The position numbers and the translations under genes were made by a program. A stretch of DNA of 64,000 bases from Phenylobacterium parvum (GTDB lineage: Bacteria; Pseudomonadota; Alphaproteobacteria; Caulobacterales; Caulobacteraceae): positions 868,001 to 932,000 of the forward strand of contig NZ_CP029479.1 of assembly GCF_003150835.1 (NCBI RefSeq). The letters run 5' to 3'. The number at the start of each line of letters is the position of its first letter. Within the stretch, counting starts at the first letter, position 1. The notes beneath the pieces were generated by a model, which searched no databases, was not told the DNA's origin, and was given only the letters and a program-made list of their open reading frames with translations. Positions 25,149 to 34,269 of this stretch are shown here, piece after piece.

Positions 25149-26302
25149 GCTTCGCCGGCCTCACCTCCCGCACCGAACGCGGCCGGCTGATCGACAAGGT
25201 CGTCCAGATCGACGGCGTCTTCTGCCTGGCCCTGATCCTGATCGCCGTGGCCGGCGCCCTGATGATGTTCTCCATCGCCGGCTCAAGCTGGGAGCCCTGG
25301 GCGGCCAACCACATCACCCGCTTTGGCGTCGCCTTCGTTCTCATGGCGGTGCTGGCGGTGATCGACCTCAGGGTCTGGGCGGCCATCGCCTACCCCCTCT
25401 ATGCCATCAGCCTGATCCTCCTGGTGGCGGTGGAGCTGGTCGGCGACGTCCGGCTCGGCGCACAGCGGTGGCTGGACCTCGGGCCCCTGGGCAGCTTCCA
25501 GCCGTCAGAGATCATGAAACTGGGGCTCGTGCTCGCCCTGGGCCGCTTCTATCACGGCCTTTCGGCAGAGCGCGCCCGGCTGTCCTGGTGGCTGCTGGTT
25601 CCGGCCGCCATGATCGGCGTCCCGACCCTGCTCGTGGCGCACCAGCCCGACCTTGGCACCGCCATGCTGCTGGCCCTTACCGGCCTGACCGTGGTCATCC
25701 TGGCGGGCCTCTCGTGGAAGGTCATCTTCGCCGGCGCGGGCCTGGCCCTGGCCTCGCTGCCGCCCTTCATCCTCTTCGTCCTGCACGACTACCAGAGGCA
25801 GAGGATCCTGACCTTCATGAACCCCGAGAGCGATCCTTCGGGGACCGGTTACCACATCCTTCAGTCCAAGATCGCCCTGGGTTCCGGCGGCCTGCTGGGC
25901 AAGGGCTATGGCCTGGGCTCGCAGAGCCAGCTGAACTTCCTGCCCGAGAAGCAGACCGACTTCATCTTCGCCACCCTGGCCGAGGAGTTCGGCTTCCTCG
26001 GCTGCATGGCCGTGCTCTTCCTCTACGCCGCGGTGATCTTCATGGCCCTGCGCACCGCCTCCCTGGCGCATTCCCACTTCGGCCGCCTGACCGCCGCCGG
26101 CGTGACCTCTACCTTCGCCCTCTACGTGCTGATCAACGGGGCCATGGTGATGGGCATGGCGCCGGTGGTGGGCGTGCCCATGCCGCTGCTGTCCTACGGC
26201 GGCTCGGTCATGCTGACGGTGATGATCGGCTTTGGCCTGGTCCAGTCCGTGCGGGTGCACCGCTACACCGAGGTCACCGCCTCCAAGAGCTCGCTGATCT
26301 AG
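25145..26302 (+). CDS. rodA: RodA peptidoglycan glycosyltransferase (SEDS)
   Basis: RodA polymerises lipid II strands for PBP2. ATG 25145 overlaps the mrdA stop (ATGA), giving 385 residues with about ten membrane helices. SEDS hallmarks are present: GAQRWLDLGPLGSFQPSEIMKLG (quoted in part: RWLDLGPLGSFQPSE), HQPDLGTA with the functionally essential Asp, LNFLPEKQTDFIFA, and near the C-terminus GVPMPLLSYGGSVMLT. It closes the rod-shape operon; a repeat unit follows 8 bp downstream. Confidence 0.97.
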   Translation: MSFAGLTSRTERGRLIDKVVQIDGVFCLALILIAVAGALMMFSIAGSSWEPWAANHITRFGVAFVLMAVLAVIDLRVWAAIAYPLYAISLILLVAVELVGDVRLGAQRWLDLGPLGSFQPSEIMKLGLVLALGRFYHGLSAERARLSWWLLVPAAMIGVPTLLVAHQPDLGTAMLLALTGLTVVILAGLSWKVIFAGAGLALASLPPFILFVLHDYQRQRILTFMNPESDPSGTGYHILQSKIALGSGGLLGKGYGLGSQSQLNFLPEKQTDFIFATLAEEFGFLGCMAVLFLYAAVIFMALRTASLAHSHFGRLTAAGVTSTFALYVLINGAMVMGMAPVVGVPMPLLSYGGSVMLTVMIGFGLVQSVRVHRYTEVTASKSSLI

Positions 26303-26309
26303 CGCCGCA

Positions 26310-26414
26310 GACCCCCTCCGTCGCGCTGCGCGCGCCACCTCCCCCTTGGGGGAGGAATTAGGAGTCAATTGCTCCCCTAAGGGGGAGCTCCCGGCGAAGC
26401 CGGGTGAGGGGGGC
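26310..26414. repeat. Intergenic C/G-rich repeat unit
   Basis: A complete unit between convergent rodA and an MFS gene. It is in the opposite orientation to the unit at 13739: the GGGGGAGG half comes first. Its centre contains GAGTC (a GANTC site, the target of CcrM methylation in Caulobacterales). Confidence 0.9.
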
Positions 26415-26423
26415 AACGGCGGT

Positions 26424-27710
26424 TCAGCTCCCGCCCTCCGCCAGGCTCCAGAGCTGGGAGCGGAGCGCCACCGCCGCCACGATCACCAGCATGCCCAGGC
26501 CCGGGAGAAGGATCGCTGCATGCGGGCCAATGGCGTGGGCCAGCACGCCGTACAGCACCGCGCCGGCAGGGGCCGCGCCCATATTGCCCAGGGTGAAGAT
26601 CGAAAGAATCCGCGCCACCTTGTCCGGCGGCGAGAACCTCTGCACCAGCCCCCGGCCCAGGGTCATGGCCACGCCGCCGCCGAGTCCCCAGACGAAGTTG
26701 AGAACGCACAGCAGCCAGAAGGGCATGGGCAGGCTGCAGAGGATCAGGACGCACGCCCCGGAGAAGAGGGCCGCCAGGTAGACCCGGCCCTTGCGCCGGA
26801 TCTCGCCCAGCCGGACCAGGACGGTCGCCGAAAGGATCGAGCCGATCCAGAAGGTCACGCTGAACACCCCGAGGGCGGCGGCGATCCGGGTCTGGGCCGA
26901 ACCCGTCAGGTCAGAGGGGAAATAGTCCTGGACGATCAGCGGCAGAAGGACGGCGAAGGCGCCCATGAAGCAGACGCCCATGCCAATGGCGCAGACGATC
27001 ACCGGGGCGATCACCGGCGAGGCGAAGGCGGCTCGAAAGCCCACGCTGATCTCGCTGGCCATGAATCCCAGGACACCGCCCTCCCGGACCTTCGGGGGCG
27101 CCGCCGGGCGGGGACGGATCCGCGTCGCCGCGCCCGCCGCCACCGCCATCATGGCGGCCTGCCCGAACAGGAGGGCCGGAAGGCCGACCAGGGGCGCCGC
27201 CGCCGCCGTCGCCATGCCGAGGACCTGTCCGCCGAACTGGGCCAGGGAGGCCATGCCGACGGCCTGCTGCATCCCGCCCGGCGCCACCCGGCTGAGGAGG
27301 GCGTCCCGGGCCGGCGTCACGAAGGCGCCGATGGTCCCGATCCCCAGGGCGTAGAGGATCAGGGTGGCGTAGGTCAGGTGACCCCCGGCCACGAAGACGC
27401 CGAGGCCCAGGAAGCTCAGGGCGCACAGGCCGCATCCGGCCAGGACGGTCAGCCGGGTGTCCGTCCGGTCCGCCGCATAGCCGCCCAGCAGGATCAACAG
27501 GACGGTCGGCAGTTGCATGGACATCTGCGCCAGGCCGAAGCGGATCTCGTTCTCCTGCAGGACCACCCGGACCAGGTAGGGGAAGAGCACCATCTGCAGG
27601 CCGAAGGCGAGGAACCAGGCACCCTGGGTGAAGAGGTAGCTGGGAAAGCCGGTCTGCGCGCCGGCCCCGGACGTCTCCGCTCCGGGTCCTGTCGCTTCGT
27701 TGGCGGACAT
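26424..27710 (-). CDS. MFS transporter (MFS_3-type exporter)
   Basis: A 428-residue protein with twelve predicted helices split by a central cytoplasmic loop near residues 200-225. GGYAADRTDTRLTVLAG (about 77-93) is the motif A loop between helices 2 and 3. The layout resembles the enterobactin/tetracycline-type exporters of the MFS_3 group. It is divergent from the hydrolase at 27876; no SD sequence is obvious before its ATG. Substrate unknown. Confidence 0.85.
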   Translation of the reverse strand: MSANEATGPGAETSGAGAQTGFPSYLFTQGAWFLAFGLQMVLFPYLVRVVLQENEIRFGLAQMSMQLPTVLLILLGGYAADRTDTRLTVLAGCGLCALSFLGLGVFVAGGHLTYATLILYALGIGTIGAFVTPARDALLSRVAPGGMQQAVGMASLAQFGGQVLGMATAAAAPLVGLPALLFGQAAMMAVAAGAATRIRPRPAAPPKVREGGVLGFMASEISVGFRAAFASPVIAPVIVCAIGMGVCFMGAFAVLLPLIVQDYFPSDLTGSAQTRIAAALGVFSVTFWIGSILSATVLVRLGEIRRKGRVYLAALFSGACVLILCSLPMPFWLLCVLNFVWGLGGGVAMTLGRGLVQRFSPPDKVARILSIFTLGNMGAAPAGAVLYGVLAHAIGPHAAILLPGLGMLVIVAAVALRSQLWSLAEGGS

Positions 27711-27875
27711 GGGGGCGGGATCCTCGGAGTGCGACCGGGGCGCGCCGGGAGCGGCGCGCCTGTTGTGCTGATCCTAGGCGATCCCGCCGAGGCCGCCAGC
27801 CCGGAATCCGCGCGGTCGCGGGGCTTGCCTTGCGGCGGGCGGAAGGGTCTCTTGTATATTCCCAGGGAGGATCCG

Positions 27876-28847
27876 ATGACCGAATTCACGACGATCGACG
27901 CCGGCGAGGTGAAGCTTCGCGCGGTGGTTCAGGGGCAGGGGCCTCTGGTCATCATGGTCCATGGCTTCCCGGAGAGCTGGTACTCCTGGCGCCACCAGAT
28001 CGGCCCGGTGGCCGAGGCCGGCTTCACCGCCTGCGCCATCGACGTGCGCGGCTACGGCGGCTCGGACAAGCCGCATCCGGTGGCCGACTACGCCATGCCG
28101 CACAAGGTGGGCGACCTGGTGGGGGTGGCCGACGCCCTGTCGCCCGGCCAGCCGGCCATCCTCCTGGGCCATGACTGGGGCGCGCCCATTGTCTGGAACT
28201 CGGCCCTGTCGCGCCCTGACCGCTTCTCGGCGGTCGGCGCCCTCTCCGTACCCTGGACCGGGGTGGGGCAGAGGTCCTTCTCGGACGTCTTCAACGAGGT
28301 CTTCACGGCCCGGAACAAGTTCTTCTACCAGGCCTACTTCCAGAAGGAGGGCGTAGCCGAGGCGGAAGCGGAGGCCAACGTCCGCGACTTCCTGCGCAAG
28401 TTCTACTACGCCATCTCGGGCGATGCGCCGGACGGGACCTGGCCGAACAACAAGACCGCCGACGCCGCCCTGCTGGAGGGCCTGGTCGACCCCGATCCCT
28501 TCCCGGCCTGGATGACCGAGGCGGACCTCGACTACTACACTGCCGAGTTCGAGGCCTCGGGCCTGCGGGGGCCGATCAACCGCTATCGGAACCACGACCG
28601 GGACTTCGCCTGGCAGCAGGCCTTCAAGGACCGGAAGATCGAGCAGCCCGCCTTCTTCGTGGCCGGCAACCGGGACCTGGCCTTCAACATGCTGGGCCGG
28701 AGCGATCCCATCGAGCTGATGCGCGCCCAGGTGCCCAACCTGCAGGTGGCCGAGGTGCTGGACGGCTGCGGGCACTGGACCCAGCAGGAGCGCCCTGCCG
28801 AGGTCAACGCCCTGCTCATACCGTGGCTGAAGGGGCTGCGGGGCTAG
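27876..28847 (+). CDS. Epoxide hydrolase-like alpha/beta hydrolase
   Basis: A 323-residue hydrolase with HGFPESW (28-34), the nucleophile motif GHDWGAP (Asp near 100) and the catalytic His in GHWTQQERP near the end, the pattern of epoxide hydrolases and haloacetate dehalogenase-like enzymes. Asp rather than Ser as nucleophile supports ester-intermediate chemistry on epoxides. The start ATG has CAGGGAGG at 27863-27870; TATATT at 27855-27860 with TTGCGG 19 nt upstream is a weak promoter candidate. The 3' end overlaps the convergent proline iminopeptidase by 4 bp. Confidence 0.9.
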   Translation: MTEFTTIDAGEVKLRAVVQGQGPLVIMVHGFPESWYSWRHQIGPVAEAGFTACAIDVRGYGGSDKPHPVADYAMPHKVGDLVGVADALSPGQPAILLGHDWGAPIVWNSALSRPDRFSAVGALSVPWTGVGQRSFSDVFNEVFTARNKFFYQAYFQKEGVAEAEAEANVRDFLRKFYYAISGDAPDGTWPNNKTADAALLEGLVDPDPFPAWMTEADLDYYTAEFEASGLRGPINRYRNHDRDFAWQQAFKDRKIEQPAFFVAGNRDLAFNMLGRSDPIELMRAQVPNLQVAEVLDGCGHWTQQERPAEVNALLIPWLKGLRG

Positions 28848-29836
28848 AGCCGAAGGGCCGCCTCGGACGCACGCACAAGCCCGTCGATGATGCCGGGCTC
28901 GGTGGAGGCGTGGCCGGCGTCCCAGACGATCTCGAAGTTCGCCTTCGGCCAGGCTTTCTTCAGGGCCCAGGCGGTCTCCATGGGCGTGACCACATCATAG
29001 CGGCCCTGGACGATCCAGCCGGGGATGTCCGCCAGGACGTGGGCGTTCTTCAGGATCCAGCCGTCCTCGGGGAAGAAGCCGCGGTTGACGAAGTAGTGGC
29101 ACTCGATCCGGGCGAAGGCGATGGCGAAGTCCACCTCGCCGAACTTGGCGGGCCGGCCTTCGGGGCCCCGGATGGAGATGGTGTCCCCCTCCCACTGGCT
29201 CCAGGCGGTGGCGGCGGCGGCCTTGGCGGCCTCGTCGCTTCCGATCAGCCGGCGATGGTAGGCGTGTAGAAGGTCGCCGCGCTCCTCGGGCGGGATGGGG
29301 GCCAGGTAGCGTTCCCAGGCGTCAGGAAAGAGGGCTGAGGCGCCATCCTGGTAGAACCAGCGCACTTCGCGCTCGGTCAGGGTGAAGATGCCCCGCAGGA
29401 CCAGGGCCTCGACCCGCTCGGGGTGGGTGATGGCGTAGGCCAGGGCCAGGGTCGAGCCCCAGGAGCCTCCGAACACGGTCCATTTCTCGATCCCGAGCTG
29501 GACCCGCAGGCGCTCCATGTCCTCGATGAGCCGCCAGGTGGTGTTCTCCTCCAGGCTGGCGTTGGGGGTGGAGAGGCCGCATCCACGCTGGTCGAACAGC
29601 ACCATCCGCCAGCGGTCGGGGTCGAAGAAGCGCCGCATGGTGGGATTGATCGCCCCGCCCGGCCCGCCGTGCAGGATGACGCAGGGCCGCCCGTCGGGCC
29701 GGCCGCATTCCTCGAAGTAGATCTCGTGGACGCCTTCGGTGGCCATGCGGCCCCGGGCAAAGGGCTCGACCTCCCGGAACAGGCCGCGACGGCCGGCGGA
29801 ACTGGAAAAGGCGGGAGACCACGGATCGCTGCTCAT
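28844..29836 (-). CDS. pip: Proline iminopeptidase
   Basis: An S33-family peptidase that releases N-terminal proline. The 330-residue protein has HGGPGG (oxyanion), DQRGCGLSTP, the nucleophile motif GGSWGSTLALAYA (Ser near 125), Asp in GRYDVVTP (near 280) and His in DAGHAS (near 305), all typical of Pip. It overlaps the end of the convergent hydrolase gene by 4 bp, which leaves no room for an intergenic terminator. Confidence 0.94.
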   Translation of the reverse strand: MSSDPWSPAFSSSAGRRGLFREVEPFARGRMATEGVHEIYFEECGRPDGRPCVILHGGPGGAINPTMRRFFDPDRWRMVLFDQRGCGLSTPNASLEENTTWRLIEDMERLRVQLGIEKWTVFGGSWGSTLALAYAITHPERVEALVLRGIFTLTEREVRWFYQDGASALFPDAWERYLAPIPPEERGDLLHAYHRRLIGSDEAAKAAAATAWSQWEGDTISIRGPEGRPAKFGEVDFAIAFARIECHYFVNRGFFPEDGWILKNAHVLADIPGWIVQGRYDVVTPMETAWALKKAWPKANFEIVWDAGHASTEPGIIDGLVRASEAALRL

Positions 29837-29901
29837 GCCATCTCCTACCCCGCCGCCGACGCCCCCGGAACCCCTTCGCCGTTCACAGCGGGAAAGCCGT
29901 T

Positions 29902-30007
29902 GACCCCCTCAGTCGGCTTCGCCGACAGCTCCCCCTAGGGGGAGCAATGGCTCTCTAATTCCTCCCCATCAGGGGGAGGTGGGCCGCGAAGCGGGCAGGA
30001 GGGGGTC
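29902..30007. repeat. Intergenic C/G-rich repeat unit
   Basis: A complete unit, GACCCCCTC to GAGGGGGTC, with a GTCGGCTTCGCCGAC hairpin. Same orientation as the unit at 13739. It lies between two minus-strand genes. Confidence 0.9.
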
Positions 30008-30016
30008 AGCGGCGGT

Positions 30017-31027
30017 TCAGCCCCCGAACTTCCGGCCCATCCAGTCGAGGATGTAGCGGTTCACCTCCTCCGGCTTTTCCTGCTGGGTCCAGTGGCCGGA
30101 GCCCATGACCAGGGCCTTTTCCAGGTCGGCGATGCGGTCCTCCATGCCGTCGGCCAGGGAGGGCGGCAGGACCGCGTCCTTCTCGGCGCAGATCATCAGG
30201 CAGGGGACGTGGTCGATGCGCTTGGGCAGGTGGGCCGAGCGCTCCCAGTTGCGGGTGAAGTTGCGGTACCAGTTGATGCCGCCGGTGAAGCCGGTGGCCG
30301 AGAATGTCTCGACGAAGGCGGCCAGTTCGTCGGGGGTCAGGAGCTGGTTGGCGGTGTCGGACTTGTCCCACTCGGCCAGCATGTCGCGGAAGGCGAAGGT
30401 GGAGGTGGTGGCGGGACCGGCGTCCTTGTCGATGCTGAGGCCGACGCTGGGCGGGGCGGGCATGTCCTCGGGCGGGCGGCGCATGAAGAAGCGCATGGTC
30501 TTGTCGACGTCCTTGCCGAGGGCGGCGTCGGCCTCGCCCGGCTTCTGGAACCAGACGATGTACATGTCCTCGCCGAAGGCGAAGCGCATGGAGGCGATGG
30601 GGTCGTAGTCGCCGCGCGGCGTGAAGGGGGTGTTGAGGCCGATCACCCCGGCCACCCGGTCGGGATGCATCAGGGCCATCTGCCAGACCACGAAGCCGCC
30701 CCAGTCATGGCCGCAGAACACCGCCTTCTCGATGCCGAGATGGTCCAGGAGGCCCACCAGGTCGGCGGCCAGGTGCTCCATGTCGTAGTCCTCGACCTTG
30801 TCCGGCCGGGAGGTCAGGCCATAGCCGCGCTGGTCCGGGGCGATGGCCCACTGGCCCGCGGCCTCGCAGGCCTTCAGCTGGTGGCGCCAGGAGAAGGCCA
30901 GCTCGGGAAAGCCGTGGCAGAAGACGATCGGCACGCCCTTGCCGCGGGCGACCTCGTAATGGGCCATGTCGATCCCGTTGACCTGGGCCTTGGCGACGGG
31001 GGGCATCTGGCGGGCGAGTGCGGACAT
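30017..31027 (-). CDS. Epoxide hydrolase family alpha/beta hydrolase
   Basis: A 336-residue paralogue of the enzyme at 27876. HGFPELAFSWRHQL (about 36-50), the nucleophile motif GHDWGG (about 106-111) and GSGHWTQQEKPEEVN near the C-terminus fix the soluble epoxide-hydrolase family; Asp is the nucleophile. A lid of about 130 residues separates the two parts. It is divergent from the Bcr/CflA-type exporter, 81 bp away. Confidence 0.9.
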   Translation of the reverse strand: MSALARQMPPVAKAQVNGIDMAHYEVARGKGVPIVFCHGFPELAFSWRHQLKACEAAGQWAIAPDQRGYGLTSRPDKVEDYDMEHLAADLVGLLDHLGIEKAVFCGHDWGGFVVWQMALMHPDRVAGVIGLNTPFTPRGDYDPIASMRFAFGEDMYIVWFQKPGEADAALGKDVDKTMRFFMRRPPEDMPAPPSVGLSIDKDAGPATTSTFAFRDMLAEWDKSDTANQLLTPDELAAFVETFSATGFTGGINWYRNFTRNWERSAHLPKRIDHVPCLMICAEKDAVLPPSLADGMEDRIADLEKALVMGSGHWTQQEKPEEVNRYILDWMGRKFGG

Positions 31028-31108
31028 TCAGGGGCTCCTGGAGAAACTTCCCCTATCTTGGCCAGACCCGGCGGGGGTATGGCAAGGGCCAGCGCGGGGG
31101 AAGGCGGC

Positions 31109-32329
31109 ATGGCGACGGCGAGCGAAGGTGGGGCGGGAGCCAAGGGAACCGGCTGGGGCCTGGTGGTCCTGCTGGGCGCCCTGACGGCCTTTGCTCCCAT
31201 GGGCATCGACATGTACCTGCCAAGCCTGCCGGCCATCGGCGCGGACCTGGGGGTGGATGCGGCCTATACCCAGATCACGGTCTCGGCCTTCCTGGCGGGC
31301 ATGGCCATCGGCCAATTCTTCTATGGCCCGGCCTCGGACCGGCTGGGACGCAAGGGCCCGATCCTGGCGGGCGTCGCCCTGTTCGTCCTGGCCTCCTGCG
31401 CCTGCGCCCTGGCCCCCTCGGCGGAGTTCCTGGTCGCCGCCCGGTTTGTCCAGGCCCTGGGCGGCTGCGCCGGCGGGGTGGTGGCCCGGGCCGTCGTCCG
31501 GGACCGCTTCGACCACACCGAGACGGCGCGGATGCTGTCCCTCCTGACCCTCGTCATGGGCCTGGCGCCCATCCTGGCGCCCCTGCTGGGCGGCGTGCTG
31601 CTCCAGCTGGGCGGCTGGCGCGCCAACTTCTGGGCCCTCGCCGCCTTCGGCGTGGCGGTGGGCGCAGCGACCCTGTTCCGGCTGGAGGAGTCCCGGTCCG
31701 AGGCGACCGCCGTCCAGGCCCGCTCGGAGTCGCCCCTGGCCGCCCTCGGCGCCCTTCTGAAGGACCCGCGGATGGTGGGCTATGCCCTGGCGGGCGGACT
31801 GAACGGGGCGACCCTCTTCACCTGGATCTCGGCCTCGCCGGGCCTGCTCATCGGCGTCTGGGGCATCCCGGCCTCGCTCTTCGGCTGGGTCTTCGGTCTC
31901 AACGCCGCCGGGGTGATCGGCGCCGGCCAGCTCAACCGCCAGCTCCTGCTTCGCTACACACCGGAGCAGGTGCTGAGGGCCGCCAGCGCCTTTGGCGTGG
32001 TCGCCGCCGCCCTGCTGCTGGCCGCCGCCTTCACGGGCTGGGGCGGGATGTGGAGCGTCCTGCCCCTGATCTTCCTGGTCCTGTCCAGCTACGGCTTCAT
32101 GGCCGGGAACACCATGGCGAGCGCCCTGAACGTCGACCCGCGCCGGGCGGGGTCCATCTCGGCCCTGATGGGCTCGGCCTCCTTCGCCACCGGCGCCCTG
32201 GCCTCGGCCCTGACCGGCGCCCTGGGCGACGGCTCGGCCCGGCCCGTCGCCGTGACGATGTTCCTCGCCATGACGGGTTCCGCACTGGCGCTGAGGACCC
32301 TGGCCCTGAAGGGGACGGCGCGGGTGTAG
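31109..32329 (+). CDS. Bcr/CflA family multidrug efflux MFS transporter
   Basis: A 406-residue protein from ATG 31109, preceded by GGGGGAAGG; an in-frame ATG at 31079 would add ten residues. Twelve helices are predicted. FAPMGIDMYLPSLPAIGADLG in helix 1 (quoted in part: MGIDMYLPSLPAI) and GPASDRLGRKGP (motif A) are characteristic of Bcr/CflA, and ARFVQALGGCAGGVVARAVVRD is the motif C-like region (quoted in part: RFVQALGGCAGG). Likely a proton-driven drug exporter. Confidence 0.9.
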   Translation: MATASEGGAGAKGTGWGLVVLLGALTAFAPMGIDMYLPSLPAIGADLGVDAAYTQITVSAFLAGMAIGQFFYGPASDRLGRKGPILAGVALFVLASCACALAPSAEFLVAARFVQALGGCAGGVVARAVVRDRFDHTETARMLSLLTLVMGLAPILAPLLGGVLLQLGGWRANFWALAAFGVAVGAATLFRLEESRSEATAVQARSESPLAALGALLKDPRMVGYALAGGLNGATLFTWISASPGLLIGVWGIPASLFGWVFGLNAAGVIGAGQLNRQLLLRYTPEQVLRAASAFGVVAAALLLAAAFTGWGGMWSVLPLIFLVLSSYGFMAGNTMASALNVDPRRAGSISALMGSASFATGALASALTGALGDGSARPVAVTMFLAMTGSALALRTLALKGTARV

Positions 32330-32348
32330 GGAGGGCGGGGGCGCCGTT

Positions 32349-32453
32349 GACCCCCTCCGTCGCGCTGCGCGCGCCACCTCCCCCTTGGGGGAGGAAAGAA
32401 GAGGTAATTGCTCCCCCAAGGGGGAGCTCCCGGCGAAGCCGGGTGAGGGGGTC
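32349..32453. repeat. Intergenic C/G-rich repeat unit overlapping a stop codon
   Basis: A complete unit in the orientation of 26310, between convergent genes. Its final GTC forms part of the stop codon (TGA on the minus strand, 32452-32454) of the DUF423 gene, so the repeat has set the C-terminus of that protein. Confidence 0.9.
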
Positions 32454-32838
32454 AACGGCTGTCGGTTCGGTCCAGGTCCCGGGCCGAGACCGCCAGCCAG
32501 GCCCAACCGATCAGGAACAGGACCCCGCCGATCGGGGTGATGGCGCCCAGCCAGCGGGGGGCGCCGAAGGCCATGGCGTAGAGGGTCCCGGCGAAGATCA
32601 CCGAGCCGGTCAGGAAGAATGCCGGCGCGAAGCGGGCGCGGGGGGCGCCCATGCCCATCAGAGCCGCCGAGGCGAAGGTCGCCATGGTGTGGCAGAAGGC
32701 GTACTGCGACCCGGTGCGGATCCACTCCGCGGCCTTGGGGTCCTTCACAGCGTGGGCTGCGAAGGCGCCCATGGCGATGGCGGAAAGGCCGTTCAGGGCG
32801 GCCAGGGCCAGCCAGTCGCGCCTGGCGAGCCCCTTCAC
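32452..32838 (-). CDS. DUF423 membrane protein (YgdD-like)
   Basis: A 128-residue protein with four hydrophobic helices. LAALNGLSAIAMGAFAAHAVK at the start (quoted in part: GLSAIAMGAFAAHA) and TPIGGVLFLIGWAWLA near the end identify DUF423. Function unknown. The ATG overlaps the stop of the amidase by 4 bp, so it is the last gene of an aminotransferase-amidase-DUF423 run. The last residues fall against the intergenic repeat. Confidence 0.88.
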   Translation of the reverse strand: MKGLARRDWLALAALNGLSAIAMGAFAAHAVKDPKAAEWIRTGSQYAFCHTMATFASAALMGMGAPRARFAPAFFLTGSVIFAGTLYAMAFGAPRWLGAITPIGGVLFLIGWAWLAVSARDLDRTDSR

Positions 32839-34265
32839 GCCCAGAGGCCCGGCCGCCGTCCGGCCCAGGGCGCCTCGCGCTCGAGCTGGCCGGCCAGGCG
32901 GAAGAGGGTGGCCTCGTCGGCGTAGCGGGCGGTGAACATCATGCCGACCGGCAGGCCGTCGGCGGTGGTCTCCAGGGGCAGGGACAGGGAGGGCTGGCCG
33001 GAGAAGTTGAAGGGCGGGGTGAAGGGGAAGACCTGGCCCTGGCGCCGGTTGACCTCCTTCGGCTCGAGGTTGACCGGGTCGATGAAGCCGATCTCCGGCA
33101 CCGGGGTTCCCAGGACCGGCGTCAGGTGGACGTCGCGGTCCCGGAAGGCGGCCAGGGTCGCCCGGTTCAGCATCCGCAGCTCCTGCAGGGACCGCAGGGC
33201 CATCTCGCCGGTCACCTTGCGCCCGCCCTTGAGGGAGACCCAGGTCAGGGGCTCCAGCTCGTCGGGCTCGGGCTCGCGGCCGATCTCGTCGATGAGCCGG
33301 GCCATGCCGGCGGCGAAGTTGGCGCCCGAGACGGGCCCCCGGGCGGCGTAGAGGGCGCGGTAGTCGATGCCCAGGCCCTGCTCGACCACGTCGTGTCCGA
33401 GGCGGCGCAGGAGGTCGGCGGTGCGCTCCAGGGCCGCCTGGACCTGGGGGTCGATGGGCCGGCCGGAGACGGTTTCGGAGGACCAGGTGATCCGCAGGCG
33501 GCCCGGCGCCCGGCCCACCTCGGCGAGGTAGGGGCCGGCCTTGGGCGGGGCGGGATAGGGGCTGTCGGGCTCGGGCCCGTCTGTCGCGTCCAGCATGGCG
33601 GCGCTGTCGCGCACGGTGCGGGTGACCACGTGGTCAACCACGAAGCCGGCGGCGTAGTCGAAGCCGTCCGGCAGGTTCGGCACCCGGTCGCGGGTGACCT
33701 TCAGCCCCACCAGTCCGCAGCAGGCTGCGGGGATGCGGATCGAGCCCAGGCCATCGCTGGCGTGGGCCATGGGGACCATGCCGGAGGCGACGGCCGCCGC
33801 CGACCCGCCTGAGGATCCCCCGGCGATGTGGCCGGGGTTCCAGGGGTTGCGGCAGGGGCCGAGGAGGGCGCTCTCCGTCGTGCCGGTGATGCCGTATTCC
33901 GGGGTGTTGGTCTTGCCCAGGGGAATGACGCCGGCCCGGCGGTAGCGGGCGGTCAGGCCGCCGTCCTCGCGGTCGACGATATGCCGGGCGAAGCGGCTGC
34001 CCGAGGTGCGCGGCCAGCCGGCCACGGGCATGGCCAGGTCCTTGATCAGGAAGGGCACGCCCCGGAAGGGGCCGTCCGGCAGGTCGCCCAGCGCCTGTCG
34101 CCGGGCTTCCTCGAAGGCGGTGTGGACCACGGCGTTCAGGACGGGATTGCGCCGCTCGATGATGGCGATGGCCGCGTCCACGGCCTCCAGGGGCGTCGTC
34201 TCGCCCTTGCGGATGGCCTCCGCCAGGCCAAGGCCGTCGAGGTCGGCGTACGCTTCGGGGGTCAT
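32835..34265 (-). CDS. Amidase-signature family hydrolase
   Basis: A 476-residue amidase. The Ser-cisSer-Lys triad is visible: Lys in FLIKDLAMP (near 72), the glycine/serine-rich signature AGGSSGGSAAAVASGMVP (near 150) with cis-Ser, and the nucleophile in DGLGSIRIPA (near 174), where the usual DGGGS reads DGLGS. The C-terminal WVSLKGG and FTPPFNFSGQPSLSLPL are also family-typical. It starts 4 bp after the aminotransferase stop. The substrate is unknown. Confidence 0.92.
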   Translation of the reverse strand: MTPEAYADLDGLGLAEAIRKGETTPLEAVDAAIAIIERRNPVLNAVVHTAFEEARRQALGDLPDGPFRGVPFLIKDLAMPVAGWPRTSGSRFARHIVDREDGGLTARYRRAGVIPLGKTNTPEYGITGTTESALLGPCRNPWNPGHIAGGSSGGSAAAVASGMVPMAHASDGLGSIRIPAACCGLVGLKVTRDRVPNLPDGFDYAAGFVVDHVVTRTVRDSAAMLDATDGPEPDSPYPAPPKAGPYLAEVGRAPGRLRITWSSETVSGRPIDPQVQAALERTADLLRRLGHDVVEQGLGIDYRALYAARGPVSGANFAAGMARLIDEIGREPEPDELEPLTWVSLKGGRKVTGEMALRSLQELRMLNRATLAAFRDRDVHLTPVLGTPVPEIGFIDPVNLEPKEVNRRQGQVFPFTPPFNFSGQPSLSLPLETTADGLPVGMMFTARYADEATLFRLAGQLEREAPWAGRRPGLWA

Positions 34266-34269
34266 GGGT

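Noticed and set aside
26346..27875. Open frame upstream of the hydrolase at 27876, spanning a repeat and the antisense strand of an MFS gene
   Set aside because: It reads through the intergenic repeat and antisense DNA; a strong SD at 27863-27870 marks the real start at 27876.
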